Made by a program: the position numbers and the translations under genes. From NCBI GenBank assembly GCA_964642725.1, contig CAZXQG010000010.1, forward strand, positions 23,768-87,767: DNA of 64,000 nucleotides, in the 5' to 3' direction. Source of the DNA: JAGVPT01 sp964642725 (GTDB taxonomy: Bacteria; Bacteroidota; Ignavibacteria; UBA10030; UBA8401). Positions within the stretch are counted from its first letter, which is position 1; each line of letters starts with the position of its first letter. Shown here one piece after another: positions 36,001 through 43,369 of this stretch. The notes under the pieces are model-generated. The model saw only the letters and a list, made by a program, of their open reading frames with translations. It did no database searches and was not told where the DNA came from.

Positions 36001-37449
36001 GCTGAGGAATTCTCCCGTCAGCGCAGCGACAAAAAGATTATGCGAATCGACGGGAGAAATCTTTACCGTGCCATCTTCAGAATTATTGTTGAAAGGAGAA
36101 AGGGAATCATGGGCAATGCTTGACAATGAAACTTTTTGCCAAGTGTTTCCCGTGTCAGCGCTTTTATAGAGGCCGTACACACTGCCTGCATAGAGGGTTG
36201 CATTGTTTTTCGGGTCGGCAACAATGGCGCGGATGTACGGGTTTTCGATCCCTGAGTTAGACGGAATCCACGTTGCACCGGCATTCGTCGATTTAAGAAC
36301 CCCGCCGCCGTAGACTCCGGCAATCAAATATTCTTTTGTAGAATTGACCACAGCGATCGTGCGGGCGATAGAGTTCATCATGCCGGTATTGCTGCGCACC
36401 CAGCTCGTGCCCGCATCGGAGCTTAGATAAATTCCGCCGGATGTTGCCAGATATATTTTTTGGGCATTTGACGCTGGAATAAAAATCGAATTAACATCGA
36501 GCGATGATTTAAAAAGAGGCGTCCATGTAACACCTAGGGTAGTCGTGCGGTAAAGTCCCCCCTTAACAGGCATTGGCGGAAACGTCTCCTCGTTCCCCTT
36601 TGTCCCTATATAGAAAGTGTCTGTCGCCGCGGTGTCGCCAAGCGTGAAGGAACACTGTATTACCGAATCGTCAATGGAGGTACCGGTAAATCGAATCCAC
36701 TGCGTTCCTCCAGGACAAAAATATTCTCCCGACGAAGTTCCAGCAGTCAATCCTGTGCCTGGAAGAATGGAGAGAAAATGAATGCGCAGTCCCAAGCCTA
36801 CAAGCCCAGTGTTTTTAACAAATGGATTCCATGTGTTTCCGCCGTCGTTTGTAGAATAGACGCCGGCGTTGTCAGTCCCGGCATACACCGTCATCCCTGC
36901 GACGACATCGGTGGTATCGATCGCCAAAGCAGTAATGGATTTGCTGACTGTAAGACCGGTTGATAGATTCATCCAGCTCAATCCTCCGTCGGTTGTTTTA
37001 TAGACGCCGCTGCTTCCCTGCAACGTCTGACGGCCATCTCCCGCAAACATAATTAATGGAGCCTGAGCATAGATTGCAATTGTGGAAGTAGGTATCGTTA
37101 ACGATGTCAGCGTCCATGATGTCCCGCCATCATAACTGACATATAATCCCTCTTTTGTTGCAGCGTACACAGTGAGAGGAATAGACGGATGGAATACAAT
37201 GTCGTTCACTGAAGCTGCGGTAAGCGTCGTCGGCATCCAACTGGTTCCGCCGTTAAGTGAACGATACACCCCATTATTCCGCGTGCCGGCAAGAACAATG
37301 CTGTCGTTTGTTGTTCCCTTGACAACATTGACAATTCCGCCGTCGGGACCGATTGGAGTTACAGTAGATCCTTGTGCACAAAGCCGTTGCGCAAAGAAAA
37401 GAAATGATAATCCAAGTATAAAGGCTTTATATAGTAACGATCTTTTCAT
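33037..37449 (-). CDS. Large secreted BNR-repeat protein with type IX secretion sorting domain
   Basis: A 1470-residue secreted protein. After the signal peptide (to about 26) come many sortilin/BNR-type repeats, residues about 30 to 690, recognised by GLYKSADTGNTWQKV-like units that build a beta propeller. About 695-800 is a HYDIN/ASPM-type Ig-like domain (VNFDFGTVAIGSVTGQSITF). About 805-1000 is a Rossmann-like part (VVMLGDSGNSDANICLNGIL). The last 90 residues hold NFPNPFNPSTIIAYTLG and a terminal KKLMLLK, a type A sorting domain of the type IX secretion system, so the protein is probably displayed on or released from the cell surface. Its substrate is unknown; carbohydrate or protein binding is the usual guess for such propellers. 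Confidence 0.9.
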   Translation of the reverse strand: MKRSLLYKAFILGLSFLFFAQRLCAQGSTVTPIGPDGGIVNVVKGTTNDSIVLAGTRNNGVYRSLNGGTSWMPTTLTAASVNDIVFHPSIPLTVYAATKEGLYVSYDGGTSWTLTSLTIPTSTIAIYAQAPLIMFAGDGRQTLQGSSGVYKTTDGGLSWMNLSTGLTVSKSITALAIDTTDVVAGMTVYAGTDNAGVYSTNDGGNTWNPFVKNTGLVGLGLRIHFLSILPGTGLTAGTSSGEYFCPGGTQWIRFTGTSIDDSVIQCSFTLGDTAATDTFYIGTKGNEETFPPMPVKGGLYRTTTLGVTWTPLFKSSLDVNSIFIPASNAQKIYLATSGGIYLSSDAGTSWVRSNTGMMNSIARTIAVVNSTKEYLIAGVYGGGVLKSTNAGATWIPSNSGIENPYIRAIVADPKNNATLYAGSVYGLYKSADTGNTWQKVSLSSIAHDSLSPFNNNSEDGTVKISPVDSHNLFVAALTGEFLSSSDGGVTWNSLTPPQKVLSPLVENIEFDPINASTLYFSANGVWKSTDLGKTWASITGDLPLNVSVGGTIYPLLGFHPRIDPKNPNVLFLSTMANSMLNNEYKTTNGGLNWTSLNAVGFDIAFDPAQSSTVFCAGSNGILRSPDAGMTWTKIGGDPSTQYYSTTQIPANDSTIFIGSNHGVTSVSIINSLTISPVNFDFGTVAIGSVTGQSITFNNVGQQSITIGGFSFSGSSGFSLAANATPLTLKPGISGTITMQFMPKSTGAYQATLTLTTDDPSNPAVAVSLRGTGVPITSVSRTVLLETTHGISSNLGASSITQYLSEFVQALQRSGITVEENQKPFDPLAAPFNAIIIAAPKTAYSLVEINELHQYVANGGLVVMLGDSGNSDANICLNGILSNFQWTLDPPFTPTGLSLNYDVVTNPTTNYLGNATSPIFSAFTDTAQPFVKGVKTIVSFGSSSIAVSGQAIPFLKGSSTTFAISSDSTQSKTLKPTVAAMNQIGKGTIFLIGDVDIWSNVKGKDTLSPLPTGILAGDNLQFALDVFGYTGNYTAKVPNPTLSNQYQIISVPFDLVDFTIADVLKDLGNVDKTKWRLYGRWDGAEYLEFPSPGFLTFRRGEGYWLITKGSQSLTLGSATVSSAQGFFPIQLDSGYNLIGNPFPYPVSWANSQHSTPDSVESWLWGFDGVGFQQETNVMQPFTGYFLKSLHNGVTIYINPNEASSAGSLAKQTNTTRQFAANEWQVRISASDDVAADNDNVVGVLRSASDEWDAEDFSEPPPAPSNYLALSFNHENWKNNPGRYAGDFRSIHQEGNYWDFDIASAKVEASVSVQFNKSGNIPPEFEIYLVDMTTERAHDVGSALSYNFAFLKNELDRSFRLVVGTKDFIGKNTNGIPIVPIGYSLEQNFPNPFNPSTIIAYTLGHSTHVELEVFNVLGQKVKTLFAGDEKIGSYTVAWDGTNDYGSKISSGVYFYRIRTEQFSSTKKLMLLK

Positions 37450-37461
37450 CCATTCTCGATT

Positions 37462-38784
37462 TCATTTTGGCGGTTTCGGCGGTTCCGGCAACGGGGTAAC
37501 AACGGTCGTAGGCTGGGGCGACGAACTTGGCCCCGGCACAAATCCGGAGTTTACATTTGTCGAAGTCATCAAAGCACGGCCGGAGACCGCGCCGACGTTA
37601 TCTTTCATTGCAGCGCTGCTCGGAGGAGGAGGAATTGATAGCATTGACCCAGCACCCGCTCCCATGATTTCTTGTGTCTTTTGGGCAGCCGCTAAGCTCG
37701 ACTTCGCCTGGGAAAAATTCGGATCTGATTGCACCGCATTTGAATACGATTGTACCGCCTGGGCGTACATCCCTTTGTCCTCAAAATCCATGCCTTCAGA
37801 GTATTGCAGGAAGGCAAAAAAATTCTCCGTCGGAATCTCGAGAATCGATTCGCGCTCCTCGTCTGTGATCTTTATTTTAAGTTCGTGAAGAATGTTAAAT
37901 ACAAGTTCCTTCTCAAGACGGAAAAACTCTTTCATATTCCCCGAAATGTCGGTGACACCGTCAAGCTGGCCCGAGCGGGTTTGAGCCACAAACGCATCGA
38001 TTCTTAATTTTTCGGACGTGAGGTCAAAAAATGTTCCTTTGACAAGACGAAAAGCTCCGAGCAGTTTTCCAAGCCGGGGTGCGGTTCGTTCGTCAACCAA
38101 TCCTGATTCACCGAAGTTCAGTTCTTCCATAAGTTTTTGGAGGCGAAGCCGTTCGACCACTTTCACTGATCTTACCTTCGAGAAATCGGTGATCATCATG
38201 TCGGCAATCCCTTTTTGAAGGGGATCGAGAGTACGCATGTTTCCTTTATTCTCAAAATACAGTATGGCAATCGTGTTGGTTGGCACGCTTGCAACGTCGA
38301 GCTGCGATTCTTCAATCAAGGCTCTCTTTGCCTCAATCTGCATTTGCTGCCGGTATAAGAACTTAATGCGGGCATCGACGATATCTTTGTATTCTCCGAA
38401 AACCGTCAACTCTTTGTATCGCCGGTAAAATTGGATTGCCTTCGCATATTCAACGATGGCTTCATAGGATGATGCAAGATAATAGACTGCCTGGTCGTCT
38501 TCCGGATCTATTGCGAGAGAGCGTTCAAAGAATGGCACCGCTTCGCCGTAGTACTTTTTGTTATAGAGCCCGATACCGAGATATTTGAGAAAAAGAGGGT
38601 CATGAGGGGTCTGGGCAAGATTCACTCTGGCGAGGGCTATGGCTTCGTCATTCTTTCCTTGATCAAGCAGTCCGGAAGTCACTTCGTATGTTGTTGGACT
38701 GCAAGAGGAAAAAATCAGAATAATGGGGAAAAAGAAAACCGCAACAAATGTAGTACGCGAAAAGCAAAGTCGCATATTGTTCAT
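37462..38784 (-). CDS. CsgG-like lipoprotein with TPR repeats
   Basis: A 440-residue lipoprotein. ATG 38784 is used; ATG 38775 is also possible, and longer frames lack a leader. The lipobox is LIFSSC after a hydrophobic run. TPR units occupy about residues 30 to 150 (DPLFLKYLGIGLYNKKYYGEA, DDQAVYYLASSYEAIVEYAK). The CsgG-like core begins at NTIAILYFENKGN and runs through RSVKVVERLRLQKLMEELNFGE and GKLLGAFRLVKGTFFDL, closely parallel to the protein at 31017-31799, with which it shares the Ala-Ile-Leu-Tyr-Phe-Glu-Asn motif. The C-terminus is Pro/Ser-rich. It is the first gene of the tight five-gene run, 12 bases before the large cargo gene. Confidence 0.85.
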   Translation of the reverse strand: MNNMRLCFSRTTFVAVFFFPIILIFSSCSPTTYEVTSGLLDQGKNDEAIALARVNLAQTPHDPLFLKYLGIGLYNKKYYGEAVPFFERSLAIDPEDDQAVYYLASSYEAIVEYAKAIQFYRRYKELTVFGEYKDIVDARIKFLYRQQMQIEAKRALIEESQLDVASVPTNTIAILYFENKGNMRTLDPLQKGIADMMITDFSKVRSVKVVERLRLQKLMEELNFGESGLVDERTAPRLGKLLGAFRLVKGTFFDLTSEKLRIDAFVAQTRSGQLDGVTDISGNMKEFFRLEKELVFNILHELKIKITDEERESILEIPTENFFAFLQYSEGMDFEDKGMYAQAVQSYSNAVQSDPNFSQAKSSLAAAQKTQEIMGAGAGSMLSIPPPPSSAAMKDNVGAVSGRALMTSTNVNSGFVPGPSSSPQPTTVVTPLPEPPKPPK

Positions 38785-39160
38785 TTTAGGGAATGGGCAC
38801 TTCGCTAGTACAGGGTCTTTGAGGTCACGATGAGAGTGTATCTTACACGGCCTAATATTGTGAAAAAACCCCTTGATGTCAAGATAACGGAAATGGCACT
38901 TTGCCCGCAATCACTGAATTTATGAGGAACCAATTGACTTCATATGCGAAAATTGTAATATTCAAGCCACAATTCCTGCTTTATTATCGCAGACTGCGCA
39001 TTGCAATGAACGCACTCATAGCAGAAACAAACACAGAGGTTTAGAGCCGCCTTGCACGATTCAATGCGTACTTTCGTAAAGAATTTGAAGAAATATATTT
39101 TCTTCGTGAACAAGCTGGATAACTCAAGGTTTTGCACAATAACAGTTGTTTAAATCAACC
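38785..39160. other. Gene-poor divergent interval
   Basis: A 376-base region between divergent genes that must carry both promoters. A TGGCAC-N9-CGCA sequence at 38894-38909 keeps the sigma-54 GG-N10-GC spacing but has a poor -12 box, so it is not called. No other structure was recognised. Confidence 0.4.
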
Positions 39161-40201
39161 ATGGCATCAAGCTCAAACAAGATCGTTTTTCTGACCGGTT
39201 CAACGGGATTCATCGGCTCACGCGTTGTGCACATGTTATGTCAGCAAGGCTGGAATGTGCGGGCACTTGTCCGCGATAGTGCGAAGGCACGAGGTATTTT
39301 CGGAAGTTGGCAGCCAACAACTCCAGGCAATGTCGAATCTATCGAAGGAGATTTGTTTGCCGGCTCTCCTGCAGATCGGACGAAGCTTTTTGAGGAATGT
39401 TTGAGGGGGGCAACTGCCGCTATCCACCTCGCAGAAGCGAAAAAAAAAGAAAAAGACTTTGATGCAAAGAATATAAAAACTTTTGGTCTGCTACTCGAAG
39501 CGGCGGGGGTAACATCGACCTTGAATCGGTTTGTTTTTGTTTCGGCATTTATGGCTGGAGGACTCCCCCAGCCGCTGCCAAAAGTGCTCACGGAAGAGAT
39601 GACAGGAGCCGAGTTTCCCGATCCCTATTACCAGTGGAAAAGAATGGGAGAACGCTTATTGATAAAAGCTTCCAATCGGTCCAATTTCTCGTATTCAATC
39701 GTTCGTCCAGCACTTGTGTATGGACCAAATGCTGAATGGCTCGTTCCAATGTTGAGCATCATCAAGAATATGGGACCATACTTTGTACCTCTGCCGAACG
39801 GGGGAACCGCGCCTCTGGGAACCGTTCATGTTGATGACGCTGCAGCGACCATTGCGTTGTCCGCTTCGAGCGAGCATGCGGTAAATCAAATCATCCATGC
39901 CGTCGATAACGGCGGCACAACATATGTCGATTGGTTTGAAACAATCTGCAAAACCACCGGCCGGAAGGCGACTATCGGCAGGATTCCAAAATCAATTGTC
40001 TATGCCGCAGCCAAAGCAGCGGACACACTCACCTCGCTTATCAATCTCCATTTTGGCGCATACCTTTGGGCACAAGTATTGAGCGAGGGCTGCGGCTATT
40101 CCAATGAAAAAATGAAACAGATCATCGGCACTCTGAAGAATCCCACAATCCGTGAAGGCATTCCGGGAATGATGGAATGGTTTGCCCGAACTCATCCTTG
40201 A
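39161..40201 (+). CDS. NAD-dependent epimerase/dehydratase family protein (extended SDR)
   Basis: A 346-residue Rossmann enzyme. ATG 39161 is chosen, as the family starts just before VFLTGSTGFIGSRVVHML, the Gly-x-x-Gly-x-x-Gly nucleotide site. The catalytic YxxxK is in PYYQWKRMGERLL, with a Ser/Thr from FVFVSAFMAGG in front of it, and SIVRPALVYGPNAEW follows as in extended SDRs. GTVHVDDAAATIALS is the usual downstream signature. Substrate cannot be told from sequence; nucleotide sugars, steroids and polyol-like substrates are all known in this class. The gene stands alone and faces a convergent rhodanese gene across a hairpin terminator. Confidence 0.88.
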   Translation: MASSSNKIVFLTGSTGFIGSRVVHMLCQQGWNVRALVRDSAKARGIFGSWQPTTPGNVESIEGDLFAGSPADRTKLFEECLRGATAAIHLAEAKKKEKDFDAKNIKTFGLLLEAAGVTSTLNRFVFVSAFMAGGLPQPLPKVLTEEMTGAEFPDPYYQWKRMGERLLIKASNRSNFSYSIVRPALVYGPNAEWLVPMLSIIKNMGPYFVPLPNGGTAPLGTVHVDDAAATIALSASSEHAVNQIIHAVDNGGTTYVDWFETICKTTGRKATIGRIPKSIVYAAAKAADTLTSLINLHFGAYLWAQVLSEGCGYSNEKMKQIIGTLKNPTIREGIPGMMEWFARTHP

Positions 40202-40219
40202 CCCGCGGCCGCTAAAACA

Positions 40220-40249
40220 ATCGGGCAGCGAATACTGCTGCTGCCCGAT
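40220..40249. terminator. Hairpin terminator between convergent SDR and rhodanese genes
   Basis: A perfect 10-bp stem ATCGGGCAGC/GCTGCCCGAT around a ten-base loop. On the minus strand it is followed by TGTTTTAG, so it best ends the rhodanese transcript. Confidence 0.7.
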
Positions 40250-40273
40250 CCCCACTAGATTCCTGACCGTTTA

Positions 40274-41125
40274 CTATTTCTCTATCGGCGCGTTGATAAG
40301 ATTTCCCCATTCCGTCCATGACCCATCGTAATTTCGAACCTTCGGATAACCGAGAAGATATTTTAATACAAACCATGAATGAGAAGATCGTTCACCGATA
40401 CGGCAATATGTGGTGATTTCTCTCAACCCCGGAATAATTCCTTTGCTTTCGTACAACGACTTCAAGTCGGCAGCCGATTTGAATGTTCCATCCTCATTGA
40501 CAGCCTGCGACCAGGGAATGTTCTTCGCCCCCGGGATATGTCCGCCGCGCATGGACAATTCCTGCATTCCCGGAGGCGCGAGGATCTTCCCCGTGTACTC
40601 ATCATTCGAACGGACATCTACCAGGCCGTGCGACGATTCATTGAGGCGCGCTCCTACAAAATCCCGAAGCGCCCGCAGGTCGGCTTCAACCTTCGTAACT
40701 TTGTAGGTTTTTTTTCCGTAGTGCGGAACATCCGTTGTCAGAGGCTTCCCTTCTCCCACCCATTTTTTCCTTCCGCCGTTCATGAGTCGAACATCCGCGT
40801 GCCCGTAATATTTCAGCAGCCAGAATGCGTACGCTGCAAACCAATTATTGTTATCCCCGTAGAGAACCAAACCCGTTTCGGGAGCAACCCCCGATTCGCC
40901 GAGAAAACGTTCGATTTGTTCCTTGCTAAGAATGTCACGACGCGTCTGGTCCTGAAGCTGCGTTTTCCAATTCCAGCCGATCGCTCCTTCGATGTGCCCT
41001 TTTTCGTACTCGCTGGTATCGACATCCACTTCGACGAGCCGCAGATTCGCATCCTTCCGGTGCTCTAACGCCCAATCGGTTGTGACAAGAACGTCAGGAT
41101 TTGCATACCCGCTGTTTGAAGCCAT
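40274..41125 (-). CDS. Thiosulfate-type sulfurtransferase (two-domain rhodanese)
   Basis: A 283-residue protein with GAAGGAGG before ATG 41125. The N-terminal rhodanese domain (about 10-140) is inactive and carries DVDTSEYEKGHIEGAIGWNW. The C-terminal domain has LVDVRSNDEYTG and the active loop TYCRIGERSSHSWFVLKYL, whose Cys carries the persulfide; Cys-Arg-Ile-Gly-Glu-Arg is the thiosulfate-sulfurtransferase type of loop rather than the mercaptopyruvate Cys-Gly type. It transfers sulfur from thiosulfate to acceptors. The DUF4395 gene upstream is commonly found beside rhodaneses; a MITE-like insertion now lies between the two. Confidence 0.92.
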   Translation of the reverse strand: MASNSGYANPDVLVTTDWALEHRKDANLRLVEVDVDTSEYEKGHIEGAIGWNWKTQLQDQTRRDILSKEQIERFLGESGVAPETGLVLYGDNNNWFAAYAFWLLKYYGHADVRLMNGGRKKWVGEGKPLTTDVPHYGKKTYKVTKVEADLRALRDFVGARLNESSHGLVDVRSNDEYTGKILAPPGMQELSMRGGHIPGAKNIPWSQAVNEDGTFKSAADLKSLYESKGIIPGLREITTYCRIGERSSHSWFVLKYLLGYPKVRNYDGSWTEWGNLINAPIEK

Positions 41126-41149
41126 AGATCCTCCTTCATATACTGATTA

Positions 41150-41321
41150 GAAGCTATCTCAAAAATGGTCTTGCGTTTGCCCTTCGACGCTCCCGTTCCG
41201 CTTCTGCGGAACGGGATTGCTCAGGGTGAACTAATGGCCCGTTCATCCTGAGTAAGCGATCCCGCTCGAAGAGCGGGAGAGCGCATCGAAGGATCAAGTG
41301 CCATGTTTTTGAGATAGCTTC
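41150..41321. mobile_element. 172-bp palindromic MITE-like element between DUF4395 and rhodanese genes
   Basis: Inverted termini GAAGCTATCTCAAAAA (left from 41150, right ending 41321; about 20 bp match with one indel) are flanked by TA on both sides (41148-41149 and 41322-41323), as expected of a TA target duplication. The interior is itself palindromic: CCTTCGACGC and GGGTGAAC on the left mirror GTTCATCCTGAG and GCATCGAAGG on the right. It encodes no protein. Removal with one TA copy restores a normal gene junction. Confidence 0.85.
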
Positions 41322-41785
41322 TAGTTACTTGTGACACGTTTGAAAAACGCTCTTGTAAAAAATGAAAGCCGACGCAGCCGGAGATATAGTACGCATCCAA
41401 GGCAGAAATTGACGGTCAAATTGACAAGTGCAAGTCCGGCGACCAGAAAAGAAAGAATCCATCCGACGACCGGTTGATTGACCACGGCCAGAAAAACGAA
41501 CGCAATACTTAGAAAGATCCCTCCAAGGCCCTGGGCGAATAAATGCTGCACATTGTCCTCTTCGACAACATCCGGATGTAAAACTTGCAGCGGGCGGAGA
41601 ACGTTGGCATACAGAAGCTTGAATGCACCCGCAGAAGGAATGATCGTTCCCACCAGCAGCACCAGCGCAAGCAAAGCCACAAGCCAATTCAGCTGAAGGG
41701 CAAAGGCGATCACAACGAGCGTAATGATCGACCCTTGATTGAATTTGAGCGCCGTTCGGTCAACGAGCGAAATTCCTTTTGGCAT
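41321..41785 (-). CDS. DUF4395 family membrane protein
   Basis: A 154-residue membrane protein. ATG 41785 is chosen because AAAGGAA lies 8 bases before it. Family motifs are VDRTALKFNQGSIITLVVIAF, LPSAGAFKLLYANVLRP-like text (seen as IIPSAGAFKLLYANVLRPL) and a C-terminal FCLGCVLYLRLRRL with a CxxC pair that may be redox or metal-binding. Three or four helices are visible. The family has no proven role but is usually adjacent to rhodanese or thioredoxin genes, as here. Its stop codon TAG now uses the G of the MITE terminus; before insertion it would have been TAA. Confidence 0.85.
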   Translation of the reverse strand: MPKGISLVDRTALKFNQGSIITLVVIAFALQLNWLVALLALVLLVGTIIPSAGAFKLLYANVLRPLQVLHPDVVEEDNVQHLFAQGLGGIFLSIAFVFLAVVNQPVVGWILSFLVAGLALVNLTVNFCLGCVLYLRLRRLSFFTRAFFKRVTSN

Positions 41786-41821
41786 ATCTGTGATTCCTTT
41801 CAAAGAATAGTGAAAAATAAA

Positions 41822-41854
41822 AAACCCTCTTCTTGATAGAAGAGGGTTCGTTTT
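41822..41854. terminator. Bidirectional intrinsic terminator upstream of the DUF4395 gene
   Basis: A perfect 10-bp stem AACCCTCTTC/GAAGAGGGTT around TTGATA, with A-runs on one side and a T-run (CGTTTTTT) on the other. On the minus strand it could end the upstream membrane-protein transcript or attenuate the DUF4395 message, since it lies in its leader. Confidence 0.85.
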
Positions 41855-42035
41855 TTAAACTTATCTGAGGCTTTCTAGGGATCGCCTGCAATCCTTCCAC
41901 TCCTATCAATAATATCGCTCATAGTACAGCAACAACATGCGGCACGACGACAAACGTCTGAGCAACGGCTAGTTGAATGGATATGGAAATTAGTGACCTT
42001 CATTACATATAAATATAAGGATGTTTGAATAATTG

Positions 42036-42749
42036 TCAAGCGGCTTTCTTATTTTCTCCCATTATCAATCGAATTCCAAATGCCAAAACAGGCATCGCCA
42101 TGAGAAGAAGAGCAAGAAGGAAGACCCGCCAATTGAACTGGGTTGGCAATTCCACAACAGCTCCGCTGTAGCCGCATCCAAGATTCTTAAACGAGTCCGC
42201 CATAAAGACGTACAACGCCGCAATTATTCCGCAAAAATAGGAACACCAGATTAATTTTCCTGGCGGGAATTTCCACTCATTGAATTCACTTAGTACCAAC
42301 AGACTTCCGACGATTATCAAGACGAGAGAAATGAGCATTGGCGACAATACGGGACCCCACCATGGAAGCGGGATGAGAAACAGAATATCCCAGTCGAACA
42401 GCGAATGAGGCCAGCCGACGATGATTTTCAAAAAGAGATAATAGAAAATATCCCAGATGCCGAACGCCAACATAAAAAACCCAAGCCTGGTTTTCCATGA
42501 CTTGCCGGCGAGCCAAGCGACCGTTATCAGCATCACCAACGTAGCAGCTTCACGGGCAATCTCTGTCATCCCAAAGGCATTGGTCATCGGCAAAGGCGAC
42601 CGTTGATACGGCTCAACGCGATTCACCAGCGTTCGCAAGTACGCAACAGTGGACGACTCCATCCATGACATTGCGATTGAAAAAATAGCGACGATTACAA
42701 AGAGGCTTGTTAGGCGACTGGTTTGTTGTCTCACATCAGAATGTTCCAT
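42036..42749 (-). CDS. Polytopic membrane protein of unknown function
   Basis: A 237-residue integral membrane protein with about six helices (for example LFVIVAIFSIAMSWMESSTVAYL, AATLVMLITVAWLAGKSW, MLISLVLIIVGSLLVLSEF and LLALLLMAMPVLAFGIRLIMG). A Trp/Phe-rich loop near the middle (GFFMLAFGIWDIFYYLFL, PLPWWGPVLSP) holds many aromatic residues and a Tyr/Cys-rich CGYSGAVVELP lies near the C-terminus. No known transporter or enzyme signature was recognised. It starts 29 bases after a 45-residue membrane peptide gene and is the last of four or five co-directional small genes. Confidence 0.7.
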   Translation of the reverse strand: MEHSDVRQQTSRLTSLFVIVAIFSIAMSWMESSTVAYLRTLVNRVEPYQRSPLPMTNAFGMTEIAREAATLVMLITVAWLAGKSWKTRLGFFMLAFGIWDIFYYLFLKIIVGWPHSLFDWDILFLIPLPWWGPVLSPMLISLVLIIVGSLLVLSEFNEWKFPPGKLIWCSYFCGIIAALYVFMADSFKNLGCGYSGAVVELPTQFNWRVFLLALLLMAMPVLAFGIRLIMGENKKAA

Positions 42750-42778
42750 TTCATCAGGTATCTTTCAGCCGTGGCCTG

Positions 42779-42916
42779 TCAGCGGACGGTGGACTGCGAC
42801 CTCTGCACCAACATATGGACGCAATACAGTGCGACGAGAGCGATCAACACAATCGGAATAATAAGAAAACTTGCAATTTTCCGCGAAAACGTTTTCACGG
42901 GCAGTATACTATCCAT
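42779..42916 (-). CDS. Small membrane protein (45 residues)
   Basis: A 45-codon gene whose ATG 42916 directly follows the TAA of the upstream gene (TAAATG), so its translation is coupled. The peptide is basic at the start (KTFSRKIAS), has one hydrophobic helix (FLIIPIVLIALVALYCVHML) and a short polar tail (QRSQSTVR). Arg and Lys on the N-terminal side predict the C-terminus outside. No similarity is recognised. The tight fit in the gap between two larger genes and the clean topology support it as a real gene. Confidence 0.6.
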   Translation of the reverse strand: MDSILPVKTFSRKIASFLIIPIVLIALVALYCVHMLVQRSQSTVR

Positions 42917-43369
42917 TTATTCATGACTTTGGCCGGCGACGAGTCCGTTCACTGCGCCGATTTTTGTTCGATGTGCGCCAGCGATGAATTTTCCTAGATA
43001 CGCACCTCCGAAAGCCGGAAGAAAAGCGATAAGCGAACCGACGCCATCGGAGAGAAACAATTCATTTTGATGCGTCACGCCAATCCAAATGAATTGTGAA
43101 AGAGGAACAAATAGACCAAGCACTAAGGCCAGTTTCCAAACGCTTTTCGGGGTTGTAAATCCCAGAAAGAAACCGAACGCAAGAAGGAGCACTACGGGGA
43201 ATTGCGGCTCCGACGTTTCGAGGTTGATGAATCCTGTTAACCATCCGAGAAAAAGCGATGCAGCCATCCCGAACTGATTCGGCCGGAAATATGCGACAAC
43301 AACTCCTGCAAGAAATATGACGACGAGAACATTGAACCCGATGATTGTGAACAACAGTTTTGCCGGCAT
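42917..43369 (-). CDS. Small polytopic membrane protein
   Basis: A 150-residue membrane protein read from ATG 43369, behind GAGGG at a normal distance. Four or five helices are visible: LLFTIIGFNVLVVIFLAGVVVAYF, VVLLLAFGFFLGFTTPK, LALVLGLFVPLSQFIWIGV and a Gly-rich one, LIAFLPAFGGAYLGKFIAG. Helix-breaking Gly and Pro are many. It resembles no family I can name. It lies between the winged-helix regulator gene and the 45-residue peptide gene on the same strand. Confidence 0.65.
   Translation of the reverse strand: MPAKLLFTIIGFNVLVVIFLAGVVVAYFRPNQFGMAASLFLGWLTGFINLETSEPQFPVVLLLAFGFFLGFTTPKSVWKLALVLGLFVPLSQFIWIGVTHQNELFLSDGVGSLIAFLPAFGGAYLGKFIAGAHRTKIGAVNGLVAGQSHE

Noticed and set aside
38894..38909. 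Possible second sigma-54 promoter (TGGCAC, GG-N10-GC)
   Set aside because: The -12 box reads CCGC instead of TTGC, and the distance to the SDR gene is long; too weak to call.
41904..41938. Short leader-peptide-like frame MLLLYYERYY on the minus strand, before the terminator at 41822
   Set aside because: It looks like an attenuator peptide with repeated Leu and Tyr, but there is no ribosome site, no antiterminator stem was found, and a link between Tyr or Leu supply and DUF4395 is not expected.
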